From: Paulinella micropora
Taxonomy: Eukaryota; Cercozoa; Imbricatea; Euglyphida
Assembly (NCBI GenBank): GCA_009731375.1
Contig: BJOX01000193.1
Span: 102,409-166,408 of the forward strand
Reading direction: 5' to 3'
DNA length: 64,000 nt
This document shows, one piece after another, positions 18,701-28,914 of this stretch; the stretch's first letter is position 1, and the number at the start of each line of letters is the position of its first letter. The position numbers and the translations under genes are program-made. Below the pieces are notes generated by a model. It was not told the origin of the DNA. It saw only the letters and a program-made list of their open reading frames with translations, and did no database searches.

Positions 18701-21571
18701 TCTAAGTTTGCGATTGGGGCTGTATTACAACAAGAGGATGAGGAGAAGAAATTACGCCCAATCATGTTTATTAGTAGGAAGTTGTGTGCGGCGGAGAGAA
18801 ACTATTGCACAAGGCAAAGAGAGGCGTTGGCGGTAGTATGGGCCCTCAAGAGGCTCAGAGAGTATTTGTGGGGAGGACCTCAATTTACTGTCAGAACTGA
18901 TCATCATAACCTGTTATGGTTGATGAATCATGAACAGACGGGACGGCTGGCGCGGTGGCAAGCGTTCTTGTCTTGTTTCGATTTTACAATGGTCCATCTA
19001 CCGGGAAAGCGAAATGTGGTCGCTGATAGCCTCTCTAGGCTAGAGTTTAACTCAGAAGTATCGGCGTTGGTGTCCACGGTGGAGATGGAAGACTTGTCCA
19101 CTGACAAGGTGTATGAGGTCAGCCACATTGAGGCGATGGAGATGGCGAGTGGAGTCCGATATGACCGCACAGGTCTACGGTACAGTCCACAAGGCCCGGA
19201 TCACGGGATATGTTGTGAGCTACATACCCAGGAGGACGCTGAGTGGTCCTATGAGGTATATGAGAATGCGAAGGCGAACATAAGAGAGGAAGAGGAGACG
19301 CAGGAAGTTTATGCGGAGCCTCCTCAAGAGCGGAGAAGTGACCTAGACGATGACCCGGAAAGAATCGGGGTACGGCTAGAAGATGGTACTATCCATATAG
19401 CCTCGCCTACCGCATGGAGGCAACAACAGGCTCAAGATCCGGAGTTTAAAGAACTGATACAGTTATATCAGAACCCGGATGAGCTACGGATGACGAAAGC
19501 GATCAAAGATCAGATGAAGGAGATGGGATGGAGAGATGGTCTACTGTGGTACAAGGGCCTTCACGGTCGCTATGCGTCACAGCCGGACAAATGGACCCTT
19601 TGGGTACCGGAGAGTCTGAGACGATTTATATTTGTCGCAGCCCACAATTGCCCACTTTTGGCGCATCCGGGTCGACAACGAACTCATATGTTCGTAGCGA
19701 GGCGATTCTGGTGGAAGAAGATGAAGGAGGAGATAGATCAGGCGGTGGATGCATGCATCCCGTGCAAGATAAACAAAACACCACTGAAGGCAAATTTCGG
19801 CCTGATTGGCGAATTTCCTCTTCATGCGGGGATGTTTGAGTTTATACACATTGATCATGTGGGACCTTTCCCAGAATCGAAGGATGGTTACAAATACCTC
19901 CTTACGGCTATTGACAGAGCCACCAACTATGTGTGGATCATCCCTGTCAAAGACGTTACCGGCAAGACGACGGCCGAGGCGCTGATCGATAGGATCATCT
20001 CACAGATCGGAGTACCAAGAAAGATATGTTCTGATCGAGGCTCGGACTTTAATAACGAGGTCATCGACAAACTATCTAAGTATTACGGGATGAAATGGCA
20101 ATATGTTACTGCCTATAACCCGCGAGCAAATGGGAAAATCGAGCGGGTACACAGACCCCTCAAAGCCTCGCTAAAGATGTATTGCACGAAGAAGGAGAAT
20201 CAAAGAGCATGGGTCGAGGCAGCACCATCATTTGCGTTTGCAATGAACTGTCTACCCTCTACGGCGTTAGGAGGCTCGAAGAGCTCAATCTCGCCATATC
20301 AGTTAGTATATGGGCGTGAGCCTGATATCCCGACTTCGCTCCTTCACCCAAAAGACACTTGGGCGGATGCGGATGAGTTGTTTGGGATGAGACTTAGAGT
20401 GAAGATGGAGGCGGAACAAATAGTCAGGGCGCATAGAGAGGCGGAGCGCCGAAAGACTGATGCTGAAGGGGTGCGACAAGCGCACTTGGATCAGATCAAG
20501 TTCCAGGTCGGGGATATTGTACTATTGTACCATCCTCAAGTCCCGAAGGGAGTCAGCTCTAAGCTGTTCACTCACTGGAAAGGACCTTATCAGATTATGG
20601 AACAGACGGGACCTCTGAATTACAAGATCAGGGGTAGAGGGAAGGTGCAAATTGTGAATGTAAGAAGGCTGATTAAGTATGATCCCTTCTTACTGGAAGA
20701 TGAATCCGTTGAGGAGGCGTTAAAACGGATGAAGGATGATTTCAAAGAGGTGCCGCCCATCCACAAGGAGGCTGGCATAGACCAAGACGATGCTTATCGG
20801 GCACCGATAGCTGAGAAGGAGGAGAGTGAGGTGGACAGCAAGGAGAAGACTGACCGCATAAGCGCGGTGGGGACTCAGTCCAAGTCTCCGCGAGAGCATA
20901 GCGGAAAGAAGGAGAAGATCACAGAGGCGCAGCTAAGGAGAGCGCGGAATGATCTTATCAACGACCAACCGAGGAAGGCGATGAGGTCGATGAGATCAAA
21001 GGACGTCCACCAGGAGGAGGAGGGGACGGACACTGACCCAAACGCGGGCAACGTTGAGATTGTCCATGAGCGATGGAAGGAAGGCGATGCGATAGCAACC
21101 ATCGCATGGGTGAAAAATGTTTTCTATCTGATGAGACCAGCGGAACAACATGTCGCTGATGACACTCTCTCAGACTTATACTTGATGCGGGTCGTGGCGG
21201 TCCCACGACAGATGCGTGTCACACGGACACTCAAAATATCATCAGCCGCAAAGATAGTACAACCGATACTCCAGTTCTGGAGAAGTATGGACCCGGTTGA
21301 GGATCCAAAGGCAAGACATTATCTGCCAGTATATAAAGACGCAAAAAGTCTCGAGACATGGGATGATACAATTACTCCCAGAGACAAGGATTACACTGCG
21401 TGGACCATTCAGACACTGCCAAGAGGAGTGCTTGATGTCCCTTTTGAATTATCGTTGGGCGGAATCCCTAATAAGATCTGGGACATTCTCGAACAGTCAA
21501 AGTTCGATCTGACTTTTGTTGGTGGTCCTCCACCAGGCAAAGAAATCCGCGCCAGACGACGAAGGCAGTGA
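15758..21571 (+). CDS. Gypsy pol polyprotein: protease, RT, RNase H, integrase
   Basis: About 1,937 codons after the gag stop; residue numbers count from 15791. A retropepsin-like region at about 150-270 has D179 in NDTMAN, where DTG or DSG is usual, and a later LSYDQL...GAVIDC segment. RT: D737 in VIDLKNGFWQ, LPMGLKQAPG, YIDD at 815-818. RNase H begins at D967 (VDTDAS) and continues through RTDHHNLLW. Integrase: HHCC zinc domain from H1285 with CIPC, then catalytic D1355, D1415 and E1451 (exactly DD35E), and a GPY motif at about 1598. Some 300 further residues have no recognised domain. It copies and integrates the element. Confidence 0.95.
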   Translation: MEGEEERKEKTVKFNPKVTVLSNAVVQTGPTLPLCENKDVGTQRLQPQGSLIPVHTARLPMITDANRKARLAMEARRPMADVSPRPSKQPRTDSMSTVAAGGEQKDNVCTQVPQDNVAQIVNAPVPQNNKNVNEVKQEEKKEELKNLETRLQNLERKVLVLAANIHRPDALCYTELYCETLKTILKVGNDTMANINIVGRKFFNRYRDWVDGNMKKSTGTLKGVSSRTDITGIITLTFKLKSARVYRMDLYVVPGYHGSILLSYDQLATMGAVIDCAARRVIYGVKRGEENDIDPFNATDSYEAYELSLATDHKKMAIAHEALEVYVHPHVVRPDELSWTDNWESQVCTVTVPTCHWDKKSIDDLIEKRKEEIICVAQRSPSLARFAEGVGTDVHITNGYCFHAKVGEEKREAFVPRRTGRIPDTPPETIKSFITDFWGDEPTWPRSLSEVKKCLRTLFENNKPYTIILPYNEKAIWAQEIRDRLIDHPIPVPSRKQQLVVACRMGTREQSSAYKRKLRDLDKLKLIPQAFTCFDGFYTRKAPLQYARLIDMLVELGKDDEPDTVTYEKTGLDDVSEEDLGLEEDREPLKQHKQMSDEDFQEAARKILEEGVGTEKEKELLKAKLEANKEIFDPPHAGGVKPEDFTAVIYKIPGAEPSPAPRRANLSIHEAKIAEELARQLLNEDFIERSTSPIVSQPRIVPKPGGEWRLTVNYARVNKVLEEERNPLPTLEEGRRVLRNAKFYSVIDLKNGFWQIPLEEKSRWLTAFVVGMEIYQWKVLPMGLKQAPGLFQKAMQKMLSSQYDDLSDGGFMRRRGQKAGEYAFCYIDDIIVYSNTMEEHIDHLSDIFRRIGAFGLKCNLKKCQLAKTSVTYLGYEISHNRVSISKEKREEIMNRPIPKNRTELHSFLAMAQYYSQFIPDWGATRAKVEKMIDFGDFEKWDEEALQAFHALKDLIYKDPKDGGLVLTMPDFTKQFVVDTDASKFAIGAVLQQEDEEKKLRPIMFISRKLCAAERNYCTRQREALAVVWALKRLREYLWGGPQFTVRTDHHNLLWLMNHEQTGRLARWQAFLSCFDFTMVHLPGKRNVVADSLSRLEFNSEVSALVSTVEMEDLSTDKVYEVSHIEAMEMASGVRYDRTGLRYSPQGPDHGICCELHTQEDAEWSYEVYENAKANIREEEETQEVYAEPPQERRSDLDDDPERIGVRLEDGTIHIASPTAWRQQQAQDPEFKELIQLYQNPDELRMTKAIKDQMKEMGWRDGLLWYKGLHGRYASQPDKWTLWVPESLRRFIFVAAHNCPLLAHPGRQRTHMFVARRFWWKKMKEEIDQAVDACIPCKINKTPLKANFGLIGEFPLHAGMFEFIHIDHVGPFPESKDGYKYLLTAIDRATNYVWIIPVKDVTGKTTAEALIDRIISQIGVPRKICSDRGSDFNNEVIDKLSKYYGMKWQYVTAYNPRANGKIERVHRPLKASLKMYCTKKENQRAWVEAAPSFAFAMNCLPSTALGGSKSSISPYQLVYGREPDIPTSLLHPKDTWADADELFGMRLRVKMEAEQIVRAHREAERRKTDAEGVRQAHLDQIKFQVGDIVLLYHPQVPKGVSSKLFTHWKGPYQIMEQTGPLNYKIRGRGKVQIVNVRRLIKYDPFLLEDESVEEALKRMKDDFKEVPPIHKEAGIDQDDAYRAPIAEKEESEVDSKEKTDRISAVGTQSKSPREHSGKKEKITEAQLRRARNDLINDQPRKAMRSMRSKDVHQEEEGTDTDPNAGNVEIVHERWKEGDAIATIAWVKNVFYLMRPAEQHVADDTLSDLYLMRVVAVPRQMRVTRTLKISSAAKIVQPILQFWRSMDPVEDPKARHYLPVYKDAKSLETWDDTITPRDKDYTAWTIQTLPRGVLDVPFELSLGGIPNKIWDILEQSKFDLTFVGGPPPGKEIRARRRRQ

Positions 21572-22417
21572 CAAAGAAACTATTTTTCTTTATGCGTCTC
21601 AAATAAACTGATTGATTGCCCACGGCGTATCATGATTTGATCATGCATCATCAGTTATCAATATGAATATTAAAAAGACTCAGTGATATAACTTGGCATT
21701 CGATCGCAACATACGAGTGCGAAAGGTCGATCGACGATGATACTACACCGTATACGGGGATCGCTAGTGTATTGAGCGATGGTGTTCCCGGGTATGACCC
21801 TTTCCAAGTCCTGGGATGATGTTCTCGAAAATGAAATGTTCTCTGAAACTTTCATTAAATTATTTTTTACGATAGATTATATACTGTCGTACCTGAGCAC
21901 GGTCAATCTCTACTTGTGTCGGTATATCGCAGGGTCGGGTACATACACCTCGACTTCGGATATAGCTATTAGGACTGGCCCCCTAATACTATATCATAGG
22001 ATATCCGCCTTATACAAGGGTATGTCATTAAAAAAGACAATGTACTTACGATCTCCCTGTGAATAATAATAATAATAATGATAATGATAAGAAGAAGAAG
22101 GAGATCAAAGGGGGAATCGTACTACAGCACCACGTTGCTTGTATTTTTTTATTAATTGTACGTTTGTTCTTGACATACTGCCGAAAAAAAAAAAAAAAAA
22201 AAAAAAAGAAATTGAGGGGAAGGAGTTCAAAATTTACAAGAAAGGCTAGAGAATCCGCTTTGACGTGCCGTATGAGGATATATTTATCGTCTTTTAGCGT
22301 CTATCCGTGGGTCGATGCGCTGTGTGGCATGACTCCATAGCGCATACTATTTGCAGAAAGAAATCAGAAGGTGTATGACGAAAATGCTATTTCCGTCATA
22401 AAATCGGGAGGGGGTAC
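21572..22417 (+). other. Gypsy 3' untranslated region with purine tract
   Basis: About 850 bp after pol with no convincing ORF. AATAAA occurs at 21602, only about 30 bp after the stop. A run of A spans about 22184-22206. The polypurine tract GGGAGGGGG at 22406-22414 precedes the 3' LTR by three bases and would prime plus-strand synthesis. Confidence 0.7.
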
Positions 22418-22654
22418 TGTAGGCATCACCCCCCGGATAGCCGGTAAAAAATACCTTTTCCTGGTGACAGGTGCACCAGCTTGTTTTTCAGTATTATTTG
22501 TCCGGATTGGACCTGATGCCATTTTATTCCTGGTCTGTTGCCGTTTTCCTTTTTGGCTTCACTGAGCTAATACAACGAGACATCATTCTCATTCTTGAGG
22601 ACTGTGTTTGGTTGTATTACCGACTTTTTACGAGCTATCGTTGGGGGCATTACA
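22418..22654 (+). repeat. Gypsy 3' LTR
   Basis: 237 bp, TGTAGGC...ATTACA, partner of the 12038-12274 LTR. It is followed immediately by CTTTTG, which repeats the CTTT before the 5' LTR. Confidence 0.95.
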
Positions 22655-25600
22655 CTTTTGTTAAATCGTAGCCCATGTTTGGGGAGAACTTGATGATAGT
22701 TGCCTTAACGATTGAAGTTTTGAAAATAGATTTCGGATATCTGCATTCGAAAAGAAGTTGATATACTGCTTCCTCCAACACCTCATTATTGGTTGATTGA
22801 TTTCAGTACATCCCAAGCATCCCTTTGATAGTCGCCGTTCTCACTCTATTGTCAGTGTACGACGATAATGGTGGGAGGCGTAGATACGGTGTTGTACCAT
22901 TACTAATCAAGAATTTCCAATTTTTGAAATGCGGGCGAGAATGAAAGCCAAAATATAACTTCTTACCAATTCTTAAGTCACTCCCAGCAAAAACAAGGTT
23001 ATAAAATCGTTCGTCAACATCTACTTCTTGTTCTTCAAGCTCTAGACCACCCGTGTATACGGGTTGCGCGTGCTTATATTCTACATGCCTGAGTGACTGT
23101 ATGTGGGGTGTCAGACGTTCTAAAAATGTTTGGTCGTCTGATGGAGTCACAAGAAGAAAAAGTAGATCGTCAACCTGTCGAATGCAGTATACAAATTCAG
23201 ATAGATTTTGTCTACGTACTACAGTAAGAAATCTAAACTCATCAAAAATACATTTTATTTGGGCCAATGGGGAAGAAAGATAGCCTCCGATCGGGCAACC
23301 TTTAACTTGCTGAAAGCAAGCGTTCCCCATCATGAAGTAAGTATTGTTTAGATCCATCTCGACTATGTCGAGTAAGTCCTGAAAACTGAAGACGACACAG
23401 CCGTCTCGTGAGGCACTATGGTGCCAACCTACATCATGTTTCATCCTTCCATTCACATCAAGTCGCAACGTTTTTGACACTTGTATTTTTTCCTCTCTAA
23501 GCTTTCCTCTTTTTCCAGTGGCTTCATAATGACGTAAAATCATGAAAAGCCAGTGGATAGACATGATGATCTCTTTGTTATCTAGCCAAGTGAACATTTG
23601 CTTCACATCAAATGACAAAGCTTGAACACTTAATTCGACCGTTCAAATTCTTTTCTAATTTCTGAAACAAAGTCTGGGCCTTTTTCATTTTTCCTTTGAG
23701 ATCTGAAAGCTTATTGAGATTGAAGTTTGGCATGTATTTTGTGGCTTGCATAACGAGAAAGTTCAAGGCTTTGGCCGCGTATTTTAGTGTCTTTCGACCT
23801 TGTGAGCGAGACTGAATACAAATTAATCGTGTTTTGTTTTCCGGATCTTTGTCCTTTGGAGATGTCATAACTTTTTTTACCTCCCCTTTCTTATCCAACG
23901 GAGCAAAGCGACCGAGATTTCTTTTATTGTATTCGTGTCTGTACTTGCGTAAAATCTGTTGTTCTGTCATGCTGACTGCTTTGAAACACGGGGATTCTAC
24001 CACTTCTTGTTTCAACCTTTGCCTTAGCATAACAGGGCATTCTACCCACAACTGGTTTTTGTTTTTGTCGAGGTCCTTTACAACCAGTTTGTTCTTTTCG
24101 ATGTAATTTTTCACTGATTGTAAAGTATTCCAACTTATTCTTTGGTTTTTATTTGCAGTATGCTTTCCGAAATTTTGCTGGTTTTTATCCCATAAATTTT
24201 GCAAATTTCGTAAAATGATATTGCCTGCCGCTTTTGTTGTTCCCATGGATTGCAGTATACTGAACAATGCATGTTTTCCTGTCTGAATCTGTGCATCTTG
24301 TTGCTGATTTATGTCAGTCAATTTGGAACGGTCGGTCCGACCATCAGCCTGACTTGACCTTTTACCAAAAATGATGTCATGGATTTGGGCAACATACTTT
24401 TTGACACCGATCCAGAATTCTTTTTGCGCATTGTCACAGTCGAGAGAGGGAATTGCGGATGCATGTAGTCTTCGTACTATTCCCATCTCTCCTTCCATGT
24501 CTTTCAGTCTCGAACTGAAATGCTTTCCATTTTTGCAAAGTGGGGAGCATTTAGGTTGTTCGAAAAACTGAAAGTCAAAACCGTCAATCCACATGTGAAT
24601 GTTTATCAAAGCCTTCGCAATAGATGGTGAGTTCTTTTGTACTATCACTTGCAATCTTTGCAAGTGATAGTACAGACATCCGTGTTTGTTGTGGCATGGT
24701 GAAGTGTTGCAGAATGATTGCTGGTATTGCTTTGAGCTCCTTTCTGGGTAGGTGTTCTATGAACAGCATTTTCATAGTATAGTTAGAGCTCTTGAGGATC
24801 TTTGGGTTACGTAAGATCTGACAATAGACGCAATTCGTTCTTTGATTTTCCAGTGAGGCATTTGTTGAGTCTGTGCCCATACGTGTATTGCATGCTGTCT
24901 GGTTGCTTTCTTCATATCACGTTCCCATGCTTTTGGATGATACCATAGCTTTTCGACATTGACTGCCTTGTCAAGCACTGCTCCTCTTGAGTGAATTCGC
25001 AAGGCCAATGGTTTTCTATTTAATAATAATACCTCTTTGGCTAGAAAGGAGGATAAACGACAATATGCCCCAGTCCAAGTTAGAGACGAGTGTGACTGTC
25101 GTTGTGTTTGTTGTGCTCGTTCATTTGGCTCATATAGTTTTGTGTTGTGGTACACCCTGTTCATATAGTCAGAATCTGTTTTATTTCCTCCTTTTCCATA
25201 TCTTGTCACCATGATCTTGTCATTATTGTCATAGTGATCAAGAAGGGAGGTCAAAGAGGGAGAGAAGTGTTGAGTGATACCGTTACACCCCACCCATAAA
25301 GTTAGATTGGCAATACAATTGTGCAATCCATAGAGCATCCAGCATAACTTTGAGCAACATTGCCACAGCAGCCTTGCGCCCGCACACACATGGTTTTGCT
25401 TTTTTGCGTTCTCGTATTGGGAGAGACTGCGAAGTGTGTGGCTTGTATGTCTTGTTTGCTTTGAAGTGTTGCATGTAAGCTGGTCGTTTTTTATTCATTT
25501 TTGGCGTTAGCCATTGAATGAAGGACTTTTCTGTTTGCACTCGAATTGACTTTGAATGGAGCTTCTCACCTTTTGTTTTGTAAGGTAGTTTGCCCAGGTT

Positions 25601-26227
25601 CAATATGGGTACTGAAATAAAATGTTCATAGCCAAACTGACCGGCCATTCTTGACAGTTGCTGGTCTGAGTGAGAGCTGGATTTAGAATGTTTCCATGCT
25701 CGCATTTGTCTGAATTCCTGTTTCATTCTAGACAAGAAGTTTGACGTCTCACCCACGTAATCTAAACTTGTCAGTGGTGAGTAAATGTAGTAGACAACCG
25801 AAACGTTTGCTCCATGATTATTACCCGGTTGATCAAGAAAATCGAAAGCATGTAAGCTGTCGACGTTCGGAATAGAATTAATCATCGTCAGCTTAGCTTT
25901 TATCCATTTCGAATCCGTTACCGGTATGGATGCCATTGTCAGACAGTGTTGTACCATCATAGACAACCGGAATACTTTCCATACTATTCTGCCGTGCGAA
26001 GTTGTTGCCAGCGATTTGATTTTAATACAGTAGAAATTTGCTTTTCTAAGAAGGATATTTACCAGAGATTTGCTAGAGGTGCAAACGCTATCGTTACATC
26101 GTTTGTCATTTTTTCCACTAGTGCTTGTACTGGAGTTAAGGTCTTCTTGAGAGGGGTTGGCAAGTCTTTGGTAGATTCTGCGCACTCGCCTGCACAGTGC
26201 ATAAAGTCTAGTAACGCACTGCGTCAA
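22655..26227 (-). pseudogene. PLE copy 1 ORF2: GIY-YIG endonuclease and reverse transcriptase, broken
   Basis: Reading leftward: a GIY-YIG domain (YYIYSP, YVGETSNF, the SRMKQEFRQM Arg helix, EKSFIQWLTPKMN), a CxC motif in KPCVCGRK, a long linker, then RT motifs (RLICIQSRSQG, motif A SFDVKQMFTWLD, QVKGCPIGGYLSSPLA, and RQVDDLLF at the catalytic site). The frame is lost at about 25.3, 24.8 and 23.6 kb and a UGA lies at 22803 within the thumb region. The C-terminal tail continues at 11947-12037 across the gypsy insertion. It corresponds segment by segment to the better preserved copy at 38989-42685. No CCHH zinc motif was seen before the GIY-YIG core. Confidence 0.85.
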
Positions 26228-27006
26228 GTCTCCCCCGTCTCCCTAAGTGTTTTTGTTTGCCGCGGCTCTGGATTTTGCCGCTTCAGATGGTGAGGATGTG
26301 ACAGTAGTTGGAGTCGTGCTACCTGCCTTAGCCTTTTTCGCTGATTGTGGCGGAGACAGCTCTGCTGTTGATTTTCGTTTCTTTCCAACTCCTGTTTTGT
26401 TCGGAGTAGAAGATGCAGTCGCAGATGTCTGACTCTGGCTCCGACGTCGACGCAGACTCAGACGAGTTATCGGTATCGTTATCTTTGGTTTGTTTGCGAC
26501 CCAGCTGTTCCGAGATCGGTGCAGTCAGCGTGTCTTTGACTGACTTTTTCTCTTCGAGCAGAGCAATGCTTGCTTGTAACTCATCCATCTTACGATCCAC
26601 CCTACCACCAGCTAGCGAGAACAAACCGCTGCTTGTTCGCTTTTCCCACTTCTGCGGAATGACATTCATCTCTTTGACGTAATTGACTTTGTGTGAACCT
26701 TCCAAAACAAGGTAGTGGTAGCATTGAAGTCATCTAACTCCCCTTGAAAGTTCGTATGCAGAGCAGATGGTTTGTTGGCTCCTTGTCGGTTGTAGTTGCT
26801 TTGGAATCATCCCATGTTTTGTTTCTTATTTGATTGCTTTTTTGGAGACGGGATATTTAGCCCACTCAGCAAGTCTGTCATCTTGCTTGCGGCTCCCTCG
26901 GTTGCGTCTCCTTGTTTTTTGTTGCTTTTTCCCTTTTCGAGGAATTTGTTTTGTTCTAGCTCCAGGCTTTGTGGGACTCTTGGAGCTCATAGCTGTAACA
27001 CGCTGA
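26228..27006 (-). pseudogene. PLE copy 1 ORF1, frameshifted and internally deleted
   Basis: Begins like ORF1 of PLE copy 2 (a basic M-S-S start with a KQQKT stretch), shifts frame near 26900, and reappears at 26705-26328 with QKWEKRTSSGLFSLAGG. It then jumps directly to the FDELQ-like coiled-coil segment and DTLTAPISEQ. About 600 bp present in copy 2 is missing, including the position of its internal UGA. The segment ends at a TAG located at the same place as in copy 2, directly before the conserved G-D-L-T start of ORF2. Confidence 0.75.
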
Positions 27007-27029
27007 GAAGCGACAAACAGCTGAATATG

Positions 27030-27372
27030 ACTTGAATACAATATACAGTAGCTAGTAAGTCAGAGGGTCAGGCTGTCAACTTAGACAGCTGGTCGCCTCT
27101 GGCCTTTTAATGAATAAAACGAAAACTTGAAGTCTAACTGCTCATTTTTTATATTTAGTACTTGAAATGGTCTCGGCCTGATTGTTATAATTTTGTTGTT
27201 GACCTGACCGATAGTACTTATTTTTGACATTGATTACTTGTGGAAAGTCAAGTGTATTTATCGTCCACATGTCAGTTTATATTATTCAAGTAAAGTTAAA
27301 ATTATTTGCTTGTACACCGGTGAGCTAGTAGAATAAAACGACGCAGGGTTACTGCCATAGTAGCCTTTTAAA
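27030..27372 (-). repeat. PLE copy 1 pseudo-LTR, right (upstream) copy
   Basis: 343 bp, direct repeat of 11590-11946, same ends. It contains the conserved hairpin at 27063-27099. It lies upstream of ORF1 and would supply the promoter. Confidence 0.88.
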
Positions 27373-28329
27373 CACATAAACAACAGTAAAATCTTGTACA
27401 GAGGCCCATAAAGCGGCGCGACAAGACACTCGTTGTGTGTACAATTTTGACACCTATAGCAGTGTGTTTGGAGTGTGTAGGGAGCATAGAAAGTGTACTC
27501 AGGGGAGCAAAAACATTAGGGTGCTCACTATTTTGATTGTCGACACATTGTCGGGTCAGAGGAGTGCTCAACAGACACATACAAGGAGAGTGAAAACACC
27601 CTCCTATCAGTTCTGTCAACACTCCTACACTTATCCCTACACATACTCCTCACGAGGAGAGTAACAAACAATTACACACTCTAACTCTAGTTTGTACTGA
27701 CACAAGCACGTAGCACACACAAACGTTGTTGACACGTAGACACGTGCAAAGAGAGCAACACTCGCATTCTCACCCACCACACACATAGACAGGCAAACGA
27801 ACGCTTGTTGTAAGTGGGAAGAGACATCTTAGCAAAAGACAACAGTGACCCATTGGGCTAAGCCCAAAGGAGCTCATTGAAAACCTTTGTGTACATTTCC
27901 TGTTGTGACAGCACAGGGGTGGTTACACAGTAGGTAGTTTGCTTTGTGAGTGTGAGTGTGGTGTCGTATGTAGTTAGCTGCCCATCAAAAGTCTAATAAA
28001 TGACCGCAAAGTTTTCACTTAATTTTAATGTACGATTAAATTTATTTAAGTGATTACTTTGAATATTATATAAAAGAAAATAAATTTAGGTTATGATGGT
28101 TCCTGCTCAGTAAGCATTCTTGCATCTAACCAGTAACTTTTTACATAGTCCCTCCGGCCCGATTTTTTTTTGGGTAAAAGGGGGGTGTCAGCATGCTTTA
28201 CGCTAATCCCTCTTTTCGAACTGCTTGGTGTTGAGAGGTGGACCTGCCTTCGTTTTCGGGTCTGTTCGTTGTGCACCTTTTTTTCACTGATTTTTTGTGC
28301 ATAGGGGCACCTGACGTTTACTTCTTACC
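27373..28329. other. Non-coding stretch with a TATA-like box
   Basis: About 950 bp, CA- and TG-rich on the left, AT-rich near 28000-28090. TATATAAAA at 28067-28075 lies about 255 bp upstream of the ATG at 28330 and may be a promoter for that ORF. No RNA gene or transposon protein was recognised. It could also be LTR sequence of an unknown element. Confidence 0.45.
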
Positions 28330-28914
28330 ATGATGCGCAACTCGCGATCAGCATCACCAGTAAAAGCTAAACTTGGGACTTTGGACTGGGGTGAATATGA
28401 TGACCCAAACTGTCCAGGTTTAATCCTTCCTGGGGACCGTTTGACTCGCCCGACATATGTCCCCAAAGCAATTTACACTCCCTCAGACTTTAGGGACAGT
28501 GTTGCCGATGGCACAATACCTATGCCTACGTTGCCTCTGGGCTGGGCGTCCGGGACTACAGCGCACCGAGAGGGCATTAAGAGGCAATTAAAAGCCAGAA
28601 ACAAATATGGGTATGTTTCAGAAGAGCGGAACCGGCTCCACACGAGCGTGGGGATCCACCTCAACGACGCGGGATTAAGTTCAACGATTCGGGATCGGCG
28701 GCGGCATGTCGGAACGCTTCAACGCGTGAGCATCGGCTACAAAGCGACACAGAGCGGCAGGCTTCGGGTCGGCGGGATCGGAGAGGCTTCAAGTTCGGGG
28801 GAAGGGGGTGCGGGGGGAAGTAGTCTGAGCGGACTCAGCTGCCGCGCACAAGGCGGGCGGAGCTACAAAGGTTACTACCTGCTCGGGGTCGTATGGACCG
28901 GGATAGTATACTAG
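28330..28914 (+). CDS. Orphan ORF, unknown function
   Basis: 194 residues, unrecognised. The first 100 residues look protein-like (MMRNSRSASPVKAK, TLDWGEYDDPNCPG, PTYVPKAIYTPSDFRD, then KRQLKARNKYGYVSEERN). The second half is Gly/Ser/Arg-rich and may be read-through into non-coding GC-rich DNA, for instance past an unspliced donor. There is no signal peptide or membrane segment. A TATA-like box lies upstream and the neighbours on both sides are dead retroelements. It could be a small host gene, a gag-like remnant or chance. Confidence 0.35.
   Translation: MMRNSRSASPVKAKLGTLDWGEYDDPNCPGLILPGDRLTRPTYVPKAIYTPSDFRDSVADGTIPMPTLPLGWASGTTAHREGIKRQLKARNKYGYVSEERNRLHTSVGIHLNDAGLSSTIRDRRRHVGTLQRVSIGYKATQSGRLRVGGIGEASSSGEGGAGGSSLSGLSCRAQGGRSYKGYYLLGVVWTGIVY

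Larger units (their letters stand above)
12038..22654 (+). mobile_element. Ty3/gypsy-type LTR retrotransposon, structurally complete
   Basis: 10.6 kb with 237-bp LTRs starting TGTAGGC and ending ATTACA that differ at about two positions. A CTTT direct duplication lies immediately outside both LTRs (12034-12037 and 22655-22658). Order: LTR, 2-nt spacer, primer-binding site, 0.8 kb leader, gag, in-frame UGA, pol (protease, RT, RNase H, integrase), 0.85 kb 3' region, purine tract, LTR. RT-RNase H-integrase order places it in Ty3/gypsy. Both ORFs are intact, so it is recent and possibly active. It is inserted in PLE copy 1. Confidence 0.95.
11590..27372 (-). mobile_element. Penelope-like element copy 1, split by a gypsy element
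   Basis: Two pseudo-LTRs (11590-11946 and 27030-27372) bracket a decayed minus-strand PLE. The 3' part (11947-12037) and the main body (22655-27029) become contiguous once the gypsy element at 12038-22654 is removed; the joined order matches PLE copy 2 at 38630-44366. Coding content on the minus strand is ORF1 (about 27006-26235), then GIY-YIG endonuclease, CxC motif and reverse transcriptase (about 26227-22655). Several frameshifts and stops, plus a deletion inside ORF1, show this copy is dead. The interrupting insertion is younger than the PLE. Confidence 0.85.
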
